The position numbers were made by a program, and so were the translations under genes. A DNA stretch of 12,381 nt from a bacterium (GTDB lineage Bacteria > Tectomicrobia > Entotheonellia > Entotheonellales > Entotheonellaceae), in NCBI GenBank assembly GCA_027294925.1, contig JAPULM010000001.1, positions 1 through 12,381 of the forward strand, read 5' to 3'. The notes beneath the pieces are model-generated. The model saw only the letters and a program-made list of their open reading frames with translations. It ran no database searches and was not told the DNA's origin. This document shows, piece by piece, positions 1 to 7,079 of this stretch (its first letter is position 1; the number at the start of each line of letters is the position of its first letter).

Positions 1-1
1 C

Positions 2-79
2 AGCGCCAGCAGCCAGCAGCTCGCACGCGCCGGCAAGGCAGCCTTTGCACGCTGCGCTGCTCGACATACTGCCGATTAG
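2..79 (+). CDS. Possible 3' end of an upstream gene (partial)
   Basis: The second forward frame is open from the window edge to a TAG at 77-79. Its last residues read like an amphipathic, alanine/arginine-rich C-terminal helix (LARAGKAAFARCAARHTAD), a composition seen at the end of many glycosyltransferases and other soluble enzymes. Only 25 codons are visible, and the first and third forward frames are also open for similar distances (to 94 and about 115), so the call rests on amino-acid composition alone. No function can be assigned. Confidence 0.22.
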   Translation, partial: SASSQQLARAGKAAFARCAARHTAD

Positions 80-163
80 TCCTGTACAGTCACTGACATC
101 GGCATAGCGGCACGATCAGACGATTAAGATACGCAGTTTTAACGGGATTCTTTTCGAAACATC

Positions 164-1049
164 TCACTGCGGCGCTAAATGAACGCGAGCCAACTTCAAT
201 CCTGGGCTATCTGTTGGCACCATCGTGAGCCAGTCAGGTATCCTACCCACTTGCAGTTCAGCGTAGAACGTTGCGGGGCTATTGGGCTGCACCATCGGTG
301 CCCAGGCCATTCCTTGGCACCAGACCACATGGGTAATATCGCGTTGCGCCAACAGACGTTTCGCTTCCGCCGGATCGGAGACGGTCATCACCTGATGGCT
401 GTATAAAATGCCCTGATCGTTGCGGTGCATCGGGGTGGTAATAACGGCGAAATCGGTGCTCCAGAGTAGCTGCGGGCCCCAAAACAGGCTGCTGAGAACC
501 ACGCCCGGCGACTCCTTATTGAGGGCAGTGGCTGCCGCTTGCCAGCGACAAGCGGAGTTTTTTTCGACGCTCGATGGCTGTAGGGCACCGCCGACGCCAA
601 TTAGGACGACAGAAGCAATTGCGGCCAGCAGTACGGTTGCCGCTTTTAGAGAGGCGCCGCCAGGCGTACAAGACAAGCGCGGCCAGGGGCAGGAGTAGAG
701 TGGCAATAAAGGGACCGATAAATCCTTGCCGGCCGGATAAAACGGGCTCCCATTCTCTATTATCTTGCAGAAAGATGGGCCATAGCCCAGGGTCCATGGC
801 GACCAGTGGTCCCCGATAGAAGGCGGGGAAAATGAGCCACATCACAACGGCAACGCCAACAGCGCCACACAACCCCAGCCCAAGTCGCGTCTGCCACCGG
901 CAGGACCCATCGACACGGGCTGCCAGGATCCAGAACGCAGCGACAGCCGCCATTAGGGTAACGTGGACGATGGAAAAACGATCATATTGAGCCGATAACA
1001 AACCTTCCGCCGGGCCATCTAGCAGCAGTAGGAAGCCTAGCAGGAAGGA
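164..1049 (-). pseudogene. Remnant of a polytopic membrane protein (truncated, frameshifted)
   Basis: Two overlapping minus-strand frames make one protein if joined. The upstream frame (about 1049 to 650) encodes hydrophobic helices with segments such as FLLGFLLLL, VTLMAAVAAFWIL and FIATLLLPLAALVLYAWRR. The downstream frame (about 647 to 164) continues with another helix (TVLLAAIASVVLIGVGGAL) and a soluble tail containing HRNDQGILYSHQVM and ITHVVWCQGM, ending in TGA at 164-166. Removing one base from the four-A run (TTTT at 644-647 on the plus strand) restores a continuous reading frame. The 5' side has no credible start: the frame stays open to a stop near 1140, but the residues before 1049 are not membrane-like, so the N-terminal helices and any catalytic loop are missing. 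The layout resembles the C-terminal half of GT39/ArnT-like or related uncharacterised membrane proteins. A sequencing error could explain the frameshift but not the missing first half. Confidence 0.6.
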
Positions 1050-1337
1050 TTTTTTCTTCTGTCTGCTGCAAGTTTGTAATTGCTGCGAGCAACAACCCTG
1101 TCGTTGACAGCTCTGAGGTGTTTCGTTACAGTCAGTCTTTCATAGGCTCCAGCCGGCTGCTGGCACCATGCTGGTTGGGTTGTAAAGGGGTCGTCAAAAC
1201 GAGTATTGCGTGGTGCAAATACCCTGTCAGTTTGGTAGGACAAAGGATGTTGTTTTCAAATGTGATACGACGTTTGGAAGCGCTCAGAGACTGCTACCCA
1301 GTGCTACCAGATACGTATGCACGGAGGGGTTTTGGTG
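1050..1337. other. Spacer without a convincing gene
   Basis: Short open frames exist on both strands but none has protein-like composition, a ribosome-binding site or a recognisable motif. A perfect 10-bp palindrome, CAGCCGGCTG, lies at 1150-1159, inside a short dyad CCAGC/GCTGG (1149-1153 and 1159-1163). The promoter of the 1338 gene should lie in this stretch, but I could not find a good -35/-10 pair. Confidence 0.5.
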
Positions 1338-1745
1338 ATGAGCGAACCGTCACGCCGCGGAACGATTGTTGTCGACCTAGACGGCACCATTTGCGAGCAT
1401 CGTTTCCCAGCCTTTGGCCAACCCATTGCTGGCGCCCGTGAAGCGCTACAGCGCCTCAAACAAGCCGGTTATTGGATCATTATCCATACGGTGCGCACCT
1501 CATCATATTACCGAACAAGTGGAACGTATCGCCAAGAAGTCAATAGCCCAGAGGCGGTGCAGACGTTTTTAGATCAGCATGACATCCCGTTCGACGAGAT
1601 TTGGATACACGATAAAGCACTGGCCATGGCCTATATCGACGATCGTGGGCTACGTATGGTTGGTGATGGCAAAAAAAGCAATTGGCAAGACATCGCCGAT
1701 GCCTTATTACCGGGCAGCCGCAAGCGACGTTTTTGGAGACGATAG
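1338..1745 (+). CDS. HAD-superfamily hydrolase/phosphatase-like protein
   Basis: This is a 135-residue soluble protein. HAD motif I is clear near the N-terminus (VVDLDGT; nucleophile D13, acid/base D15). Motif II is the threonine of IIIHTVRT (T51), and the motif III/IV region is IHDKALAMAYIDDRG (K93, D101, D102). It is the size of minimal, cap-less HAD phosphatases, including those annotated beside capsule and sugar-nucleotide genes; its substrate cannot be read from the sequence. I chose ATG 1338 over the in-frame ATG at 1317 because GGAGGGG (1323-1329) sits 8 nt before 1338. The C-terminus is strongly basic (SRKRRFWRR). The next gene starts 17 nt after the stop, so the two are probably cotranscribed. 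Confidence 0.8.
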   Translation: MSEPSRRGTIVVDLDGTICEHRFPAFGQPIAGAREALQRLKQAGYWIIIHTVRTSSYYRTSGTYRQEVNSPEAVQTFLDQHDIPFDEIWIHDKALAMAYIDDRGLRMVGDGKKSNWQDIADALLPGSRKRRFWRR

Positions 1746-1762
1746 CGTATAAGGAATGTCGT

Positions 1763-2104
1763 ATGGTCATGTTCACCCTCGCAGAAGCACGAGCCTTATT
1801 ACCCCAGGTTGAAGCCATCACGCAGCGCTACTACGATCATGTCGAGGCGCTACAAGACAGTATCGAAGACCCCGACGATTCGGCGACGATGGAACGTGTC
1901 GAACGATGTGTGCAGACTGAACTGCAGAACTGGGTCGCTGAACTTAATGACCTTGGTGTTGACGTCAAAGGGTTATGGCTGGCTGATTTTGATTCAGGAG
2001 ATGGTTACTATTATTGCTGGAAACTGGGTGAGCCTGATATCGAGCATTTTCATCGCTATGAGACGGGGTTTGCCGGACGCCGTCCGATTTCGCTGCTCGA
2101 CTAG
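1763..2104 (+). CDS. DUF2203 family protein
   Basis: This is a 113-residue protein matching DUF2203 along its whole length. It opens with FTLAEARALLPQVEAI, continues with an acidic helical middle section, and has the family hallmarks LGVDVKGLWLADFDS (about residues 64-78), YYYCWKLGEPDIEHFH (82-97) and GFAGRRPI (102-109). The biochemical function of this family is unknown. ATG 1763 is preceded by AAGGA (1751-1755) with 7 nt spacing; the in-frame ATG at 1769 is an alternative. It lies between the HAD protein and the aminopeptidase-like lipoprotein with little or no spacing, which suggests one transcript. No signal peptide or membrane segment is seen, so it is probably cytoplasmic. Confidence 0.85.
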   Translation: MVMFTLAEARALLPQVEAITQRYYDHVEALQDSIEDPDDSATMERVERCVQTELQNWVAELNDLGVDVKGLWLADFDSGDGYYYCWKLGEPDIEHFHRYETGFAGRRPISLLD

Positions 2105-3164
2105 GCAGCTAGACGGAAATTTCTTCCGCCTGAGCAGCCTAACCCTATGCGTGCTGTTTCTCAATGGTTGCGGAGTCGGCTATTTGTGGCATGTTACGGC
2201 AGGGCAAATGAGCCTGTTATCCCGTCAGCAACCGGTTGAGGAAGTGCTCCAAAGCACCACGCTGAGTGACCAGGAAGAGAAAAAAGTTCGTCTGATCCTA
2301 GCTGCTCGAAGCTTCGCCATTGAGCAGCTCGGGATGGATGCCAGTAACAGCTACACGACGTTTGTACAAATTGACGGTCTTTACGTAAGCTACAATCTAT
2401 CGGCGGCGCCTAAAGATGCGCTGCAGCCATATATCTGGCGTTTTCCAATCGTCGGGCGTCTACCGTACAAGGGGTTTTTCAACAAAGAAAAGGCAATTCG
2501 AGAACAGCGTAAACTTGATGCGCAGGGGTACGATACCTACGTGCGCGGCGTGCGGGCCTATAGCACCCTGGGGTATTTTGACGATCCAATCCTCTCTTCG
2601 ATGTTACGGTCGCACGATTTCACCTTGATTAATACCATCATTCACGAGCTGCTCCATCAGACGGTCTGGATCAAGGGAAACGTCAGCTTCAACGAAAGTC
2701 TGGCCAACTTCATCGGTGAGAAAGGCACCATCGCTTATCTTGCCCGGCGCTACGGCGAAACCTCAGCCGAGCTTCAACACTACCGAGACATGCGCGCCGA
2801 TGCCGCCGTCTTCCGGGCTTATATGCGGGCGCTGATCGACCGTCTCGAGACATTATACCAACTGCCACTTAGTGTTGAAGAAAAACGAAAGCGCCGTGAA
2901 CCCCTTTTCGCCGCGGCCAAACGTAACTATTCAACCGTATTCCCGCAGATGAAAACAACTTATTATCGGCGCTATTTTGAGCGTCAGACCTTGAATAACG
3001 CGGTCCTTTTGTCCTTTCGGCGTTATAATCGCAACATGTCGTATTTTGACGACACGTTAGCAGCCCACGGGGGCGATTTGCGCCGTATGATTGCCTACTT
3101 CAAAACCCTACGCGCTGACCAGTTGCCTGAACGTTTTGCCCAGGCAGGTTCAAAATCTCCCTAG
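2058..3164 (+). CDS. Putative zinc aminopeptidase, lipoprotein (Aminopep/COG4324 family)
   Basis: From ATG 2058 the protein has 368 residues. A hydrophobic stretch ends in the lipobox LNGC (Cys38), so it is predicted to be an acylated envelope protein. The body carries the signatures of the predicted aminopeptidase family (PF10023): FPIVGRLPYKGFF, YDTYVRGVRAYSTLGYFDDP, a zinc-binding HELLH (H196, E197, H200) and downstream FNESLANFIGEKG, where E213 probably supplies a further metal ligand. The family is annotated as peptidases mostly by prediction. The start is uncertain. ATG 2058 gives a long arginine-containing n-region and overlaps the DUF2203 gene by 47 nt, with no good ribosome-binding site. 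The only later options are non-ATG codons (for example CTG 2130), and a small inverted repeat CGGAA/TTCCG (2114-2128) lies just before them. Translational coupling to the upstream gene would fit the overlap. Confidence 0.8.
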   Translation: MRRGLPDAVRFRCSTRQLDGNFFRLSSLTLCVLFLNGCGVGYLWHVTAGQMSLLSRQQPVEEVLQSTTLSDQEEKKVRLILAARSFAIEQLGMDASNSYTTFVQIDGLYVSYNLSAAPKDALQPYIWRFPIVGRLPYKGFFNKEKAIREQRKLDAQGYDTYVRGVRAYSTLGYFDDPILSSMLRSHDFTLINTIIHELLHQTVWIKGNVSFNESLANFIGEKGTIAYLARRYGETSAELQHYRDMRADAAVFRAYMRALIDRLETLYQLPLSVEEKRKRREPLFAAAKRNYSTVFPQMKTTYYRRYFERQTLNNAVLLSFRRYNRNMSYFDDTLAAHGGDLRRMIAYFKTLRADQLPERFAQAGSKSP

Positions 3165-3189
3165 CATTTCGTCGTTAGGTCTGTATCAT

Positions 3190-3206
3190 AAGATAACCAG
3201 TATCTT
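3190..3206. repeat. Small inverted repeat between the two lipoprotein genes
   Basis: AAGATA (3190-3195) and TATCTT (3201-3206) form a perfect 6-bp dyad around a 5-nt loop, 26 nt after the aminopeptidase stop. It is A/T-rich and has no following T-run, so it is not a convincing terminator. It could be a weak hairpin or a protein-binding dyad. Confidence 0.3.
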
Positions 3207-3262
3207 CGCCATATTCTGTCTGCACAGATTGCAGTTGAATGTTTCAAAAAATAGAGGTCGAT

Positions 3263-4186
3263 ATGTACGGTCGTTGCCTGATCTTTCTTATATTGTTGAG
3301 TTCCTGCACCGTTGGTGCCGACTTGCTGGTTGCCGAAGAGGTCAAGGCGTTGCGCATGATCACCGTTGCTGACCAGCAAAAAGCGCGTAACATTCGTCAG
3401 CAGCTCGTCAAAGGCGTTTCATTTAGCGCCTTGGCGGCACAAAAGTCGATGGGTCCGGAACGCCTATCGTGGGGTTACAGCGGTATCGTTCGCCTGGCTG
3501 ACGTGCAGCCGGCTCTACGTTCGGTTCTAAAAAAACTGCGTCCTGGCCAGATCAGCAAGGTGATCGAGATAGAGCAACGATATATCATTGTTAAGGTCAT
3601 TTCGCCACAGATTGAGCGCTACTATGAGACGGCTGATCGTGCTGCCGAGAAAAATAATACGGATGCAGCGGTAAGAGCGCTAAAAGCAGCCTTGCAACTC
3701 GAGAAAGACAGTATTAAGACATATCTTAAGCTGGCAACGGTTTACAGCTCAGTTCGACGTTATAAAGACGCCCTATCCTATTTGGACAAGGCGCATCATT
3801 ATGCACCACAGTCCACCCAAGTTTTCATGCTGCGCAGCGCAATTTACACCAATGCGGCGATTGCGTATAAAAATCGCTCCTATGCCGACGAAGCCCTGCA
3901 AAATTACAAAACGATTCTCCAGGCTAGTCCGCATCTTGCGCCGTCGGTGCATTTTGGCATGGGCAAGGTTTATCTTGCTGCCTTGCAACAACCACGGAAA
4001 GCCATTGGTCACCTTGAAAAGGCGGTCAAACACACCCCATACGTAAGCGAAGTCTACAAATTACTCATCCAGGCCCACTACGAAACGAAACAATATGACA
4101 AGGCATGGGATTATCTTCGTTTGGCGCAAAACCTGGGTTTTGAGTTTCCCAAGCTGCAAGACGCCCTGCAAAAGAAAAAACGGTAA
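3263..4186 (+). CDS. Lipoprotein with PPIC-type prolyl isomerase domain and TPR repeats
   Basis: This is a 307-residue protein. The N-terminus is a lipoprotein signal with lipobox LSSC (Cys15); position +2 is Thr rather than Asp, which is compatible with an outer-membrane location. Residues about 31-115 match a parvulin/PPIC rotamase domain: FSALAAQKS, then LKKLRPGQISKVIEIEQRYIIVKVIS, equivalent to the family's LkpGevS...gyhIikv ending. The usual GGdLGwf turn is altered to LSWGYSG, so isomerase activity is uncertain. Residues about 120-300 form TPR-like helical repeats (for example AAVRALKAALQLEKDSIKTY, YKDALSYLDKAHHYAP, PRKAIGHLEKAVKHTP, YDKAWDYLRLAQNLG). A periplasmic chaperone or assembly scaffold is the likely role. 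ATG 3263 is preferred over ATG 3239 because GAGGT (3254-3258) precedes it by 4 nt and the signal peptide then begins directly. Confidence 0.78.
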   Translation: MYGRCLIFLILLSSCTVGADLLVAEEVKALRMITVADQQKARNIRQQLVKGVSFSALAAQKSMGPERLSWGYSGIVRLADVQPALRSVLKKLRPGQISKVIEIEQRYIIVKVISPQIERYYETADRAAEKNNTDAAVRALKAALQLEKDSIKTYLKLATVYSSVRRYKDALSYLDKAHHYAPQSTQVFMLRSAIYTNAAIAYKNRSYADEALQNYKTILQASPHLAPSVHFGMGKVYLAALQQPRKAIGHLEKAVKHTPYVSEVYKLLIQAHYETKQYDKAWDYLRLAQNLGFEFPKLQDALQKKKR

Positions 4187-4224
4187 AGTCCACGTTAAGA
4201 GATGGTCTGAAAATTTTTCTGCCG

Positions 4225-4236
4225 CCTTTGCAAAGG
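4225..4236. promoter_or_regulatory. Perfect 12-bp palindrome upstream of aat
   Basis: CCTTTGCAAAGG reads identically on both strands and lies 43 nt before the aat start, in the 93-base gap after the TPR lipoprotein gene. It is long enough to be an operator half-site pair, but no matching second copy or promoter boxes are evident, so its role is open. Confidence 0.3.
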
Positions 4237-4279
4237 GAAGGGACAGGTTGGGTTTTGCACCTGAGCCAAGGTTGTCGCC

Positions 4280-4993
4280 ATGCCGATTTATCGTTTAACC
4301 AAGCAGATCGCGTTTCCGCATCCGAACGACGCCGACGCCGATGGGTTGCTCGCCATTGAGGGTGATCTGAGCCCGCAGCGAGTCTTGCTTGCCTATGCGC
4401 AGGGCATCTTTCCCTGGCCACATGAAGGCTTGCCGCTGCTGTGGTTTTCTCCCGATCCACGGATGGTGCTGCTGCCTTCAGAACTCCATATCAGTCGGAG
4501 CTTAAGAAGGACGATCAACAAGGGCGGCTTTGAGGTGCGCTTTGACACTGCGTTTAACCGCGTCATGCAGGCCTGTGCCGCCACCCCTCGGGCTGGGCAA
4601 GACGGTACGTGGGTAACCGACGAGATGATGCATGCTTATGGCTGTCTACATGATCTAGGCTTTGCACACTCGGCTGAGGTATGGGTTGATGGCGAGCTGG
4701 GTGGCGGGCTCTACGGGGTGTCGTTGGGGGCGGCTTTTTTTGGCGAATCGATGTTTGCGCAGCGCTCGAATGCGTCAAAAGTTGCCTTTGTACACCTGGT
4801 GCGACAGCTGCATAGGTGGGGCTTCCATTTTGTTGATTGTCAGATGCATACGGATCATCTGGCACGCTTCGGCGCCATCGAATGGTCACGGCGTCGATTT
4901 CTGCAGGCGCTCAATAATGCCCTGCTGGTGCCGACACGGCGAGGCGCTTGGACAGATATAAATAGAGGCGAGGCAGGTATTTTATCGCTTTAG
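4280..4993 (+). CDS. aat: Leucyl/phenylalanyl-tRNA-protein transferase
   Basis: At 237 residues it has the usual family length. It transfers Leu or Phe from aminoacyl-tRNA to the N-terminal Arg or Lys of proteins, marking them for ClpS/ClpAP under the N-end rule, in the cytoplasm. Family blocks in order are LLAIEGDLSPQRVLLAYAQG, GIFPW (42-46), LWFSPDPRMVL (54-64), W111, AEVWVDGELGGGLYGVSLG, FFGESMFAQRSNASKVA (with E156) and FVDCQMHTDHLARFGAIEW. D186 and Q188 correspond to the residues implicated in catalysis in the E. coli enzyme. ATG 4280 follows AAGG with about 8 nt spacing. Its stop overlaps by 12 bases the 3' end of the convergent membrane-protein gene. It appears to be a single-gene unit, and no clpS or clpA is in view. 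Confidence 0.96.
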   Translation: MPIYRLTKQIAFPHPNDADADGLLAIEGDLSPQRVLLAYAQGIFPWPHEGLPLLWFSPDPRMVLLPSELHISRSLRRTINKGGFEVRFDTAFNRVMQACAATPRAGQDGTWVTDEMMHAYGCLHDLGFAHSAEVWVDGELGGGLYGVSLGAAFFGESMFAQRSNASKVAFVHLVRQLHRWGFHFVDCQMHTDHLARFGAIEWSRRRFLQALNNALLVPTRRGAWTDINRGEAGILSL

Positions 4994-5650
4994 CGAATCG
5001 GCATGGCGAGCCCAGCGTGCAAAGGGCACAATCGATATAGCCAAACCGAGCAGCAGCATCCACCAGCGATACGTGGTGGGAACCCACTGGGCCAGACGGG
5101 CGCCGCTGGCGTCGAGGCGGGGGATGACGTCGATGGTAAACGAGGTAATAATGATCAGACACGCTAAGACCTGAGCAAACCACACGAGTTTACTTGCGGC
5201 TTTAACGGCTCCTCGGTTTTCCACCTGAAGCATCACCAAGGCCATACCGATCATGGTACAGGCCACGCTTAGCGGCGCTAACACCGGGCCAACCCAGGGT
5301 ACAGGAATAAGGAAGAGTACATCCCAGGTGAGTAACGAGGCTGGCCAGTCGAGAAAGACCTTTAGCCAGACATAGTAAAAAATGTCCCACACGCCAAATA
5401 AGAACAGAAAAAAAGCGAACTTGCCCACTTTTGTGCGGCCCGCCGCAATGCCAAAGGTAGCAAGCATGACAATGGTGCAGGCTTCGCGTCCCAACTCCAG
5501 AAGCAGGGTGGGAACGTCGACGATAACGAGAGGAAAATCAAAACCGTCACGGTCGGTGTAATAGAGGCGTCGTAAATAGACGACGATAGTCGATTCCAAA
5601 TAGGCCATGGTGATGGCAAATGCGGTTGCATTGCAGACCTTACGCCACAT
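4982..5650 (-). CDS. Conserved integral membrane protein of unknown function
   Basis: This is a 222-residue protein with about six membrane segments (roughly residues 9-26, 56-70, 77-98, 106-140 with a proline break, 155-175 and 194-211). Distinctive conserved-looking stretches are MAYLESTIVVYLRRLYY near the N-terminus, ELGREACTIVMLATFGIAAG, FGVWDIFYYVWLKVFLDWP, and WDVLFLIPVPWVGPVLAP. I recognise this as the pattern of an uncharacterised bacterial membrane-protein family, but no function is known to me. The start is one of several ATGs. AAGGA lies 7 nt before the third ATG of an ATGATGATG run (5650), which I chose; 5656 and 5668 are alternatives, and 5668 has no ribosome-binding site. The tail is basic. 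It is divergent from the RNA methyltransferase gene and convergent with aat. Confidence 0.75.
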   Translation of the reverse strand: MWRKVCNATAFAITMAYLESTIVVYLRRLYYTDRDGFDFPLVIVDVPTLLLELGREACTIVMLATFGIAAGRTKVGKFAFFLFLFGVWDIFYYVWLKVFLDWPASLLTWDVLFLIPVPWVGPVLAPLSVACTMIGMALVMLQVENRGAVKAASKLVWFAQVLACLIIITSFTIDVIPRLDASGARLAQWVPTTYRWWMLLLGLAISIVPFARWARHADSLKR

Positions 5651-5681
5651 CATCATATCCTTATTCATGCAGAGCGGAAAT

Positions 5682-7049
5682 ATGTCTCGACGTCGGAGAA
5701 AGATACACAAAAATAGGCCGCAAATCCAGCCGCAAGCGTTAGACAGCCCGCTTACCATTACACGGCAAGCCTATGGCGGCCGTGGGGTCGGCCACCATAA
5801 CGGCATGGCGGTATTCGTCCCACGCACGGCCGAGGGCGATGTGGTCGATGTACAGCTGCTGACCCAACGACGGCATTATGCGATTGGTGAGGTGACCGCC
5901 CTGCGGCGCGCCTCCGCTTGGCGTGTACAAGCGCCCTGTACATTGTATGAGCGTTGTGGGGGATGCCACCTTCAACATCTGGGCTACGCGCGTCAGCTTA
6001 CCATCAAAACCGAACAAGTGCGCCAATGTCTAGAACGGATTGGTAAATTGTCTGAGGTGCCGGTCGCCCCGATGCTCGGCAGCGCCAAACCATTTGGCTA
6101 TCGCAACAAAGTGCTCTACCACTATGACCACGCAGGTGGCGCTTTGGGTTTGATGAGCCGGCAGAAGCAGCAGATTTTGGATATACCGAGGTGTTTGATC
6201 AGCGACCCACAAGCCGACGTTATCATGGCTCGCATCCGTGCTTTGGCAGCAGTGCTACCCCCATTAGGTCAGATATTGCATCAGGTTCAAATTCAGGTCG
6301 GGCAGCGCACCGGGGACTGTTTGGTAACGGTGATTGTACGCGAGAAACCTGCCGATGGGGTGCAACAGCAACTGTGGGAAGCCATACATGATCAGGCGAA
6401 TGGGCTATGGCTGCATGTTAAAACAGAAGACACCCCAGCCGTATTTAGTGGCGACACCACCCTAATTGCAGGTACAGGCAACATTCATGAACGGGTTGGC
6501 GCGCATCTTTTTCGTCTTCAACCACAATCGTTTTTTCAGGTCAACACGGTGCAGATGGAGCGACTGTATGATCTGGTGCGAGAAGCGGCGGTGTTGCAAG
6601 GCAACGAAGTGGTTTTGGACCTCTATAGTGGCGGGGGAAGTATTGCCTTGACGCTTGCCCCGTACTGCAAACAAGTGTATGGTGTGGAGATCAATCGGCA
6701 GGCCACGTTGCTGGCGATCCAGCAAGCCGAGGTATTGGGCATTGATAATTGTCAGTTTCGCACCGGTAAGGCCGAGCGTATTGTCTATCGGTATATGGCC
6801 CAGGGCATACGACCGAACCTGGTGGTGCTTGATCCGCCGCGCGCCGGCTGTCGTCCGGAGGTCTTACAGGCACTGGCTCAATTACACGTGCCGCGAGTGA
6901 TCTATGTTTCGTGTAGCCCTCCGACCCTGGCACGTGACTTACAACGTCTGTATGAGCTTGGCTACCGGACATCCGGCGTACAACCACTGGATATGTTTCC
7001 GCACACTTACCATATCGAGTGTGTTGCGACGCTGACTCGCGATGTCTGA
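5682..7049 (+). CDS. rlmD: 23S rRNA (uracil-5-)-methyltransferase, RlmD/RumA type
   Basis: This is a 455-residue SAM-dependent enzyme that adds a methyl group to C5 of a uridine in 23S rRNA. A basic N-terminus is followed by a TRAM RNA-binding domain (about 22-82, including YGGRGVG). Four cysteines for a [4Fe-4S] cluster follow in the RumA arrangement, CX5CX2C (C86, C92, C95) plus C171. The Rossmann methyltransferase domain has VVLDLYSGGGS (310-320), YGVEIN, NLVVLDPPRAGC (379-390), the catalytic cysteine in YVSCSPP (C411) and the general-base glutamate in HTYHIEC (E446). Upstream, SFFQVN is also conserved. TRAM plus cluster favours RlmD over TrmA, which has no cluster, but the target uridine (U1939 in E. 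coli) cannot be proven here. ATG 5682 is preferred; ATG 5667 is in frame and overlaps the possible start of the divergent gene. Confidence 0.87.
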   Translation: MSRRRRKIHKNRPQIQPQALDSPLTITRQAYGGRGVGHHNGMAVFVPRTAEGDVVDVQLLTQRRHYAIGEVTALRRASAWRVQAPCTLYERCGGCHLQHLGYARQLTIKTEQVRQCLERIGKLSEVPVAPMLGSAKPFGYRNKVLYHYDHAGGALGLMSRQKQQILDIPRCLISDPQADVIMARIRALAAVLPPLGQILHQVQIQVGQRTGDCLVTVIVREKPADGVQQQLWEAIHDQANGLWLHVKTEDTPAVFSGDTTLIAGTGNIHERVGAHLFRLQPQSFFQVNTVQMERLYDLVREAAVLQGNEVVLDLYSGGGSIALTLAPYCKQVYGVEINRQATLLAIQQAEVLGIDNCQFRTGKAERIVYRYMAQGIRPNLVVLDPPRAGCRPEVLQALAQLHVPRVIYVSCSPPTLARDLQRLYELGYRTSGVQPLDMFPHTYHIECVATLTRDV

Positions 7050-7079
7050 ACGTCGTTCGTTGTTATCCGTGGCTGCTGT

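Noticed and set aside
1037..1243. Minus-strand open frame of 68 codons upstream of the membrane-protein remnant, as a candidate missing N-terminus
   Set aside because: Its translation is hydrophilic with no membrane helices, so it cannot be the lost half of the membrane protein.
4563..4889. Minus-strand open frame of 108 codons opposite aat
   Set aside because: It is fully contained in the conserved aat gene, has a low-complexity Arg/Pro/His-rich translation, and is a shadow of aat.
6280..6300. GGTTCAAATTC resembling a tRNA T-loop
   Set aside because: It lies inside the rlmD coding sequence and has no acceptor stem or anticodon arm around it.
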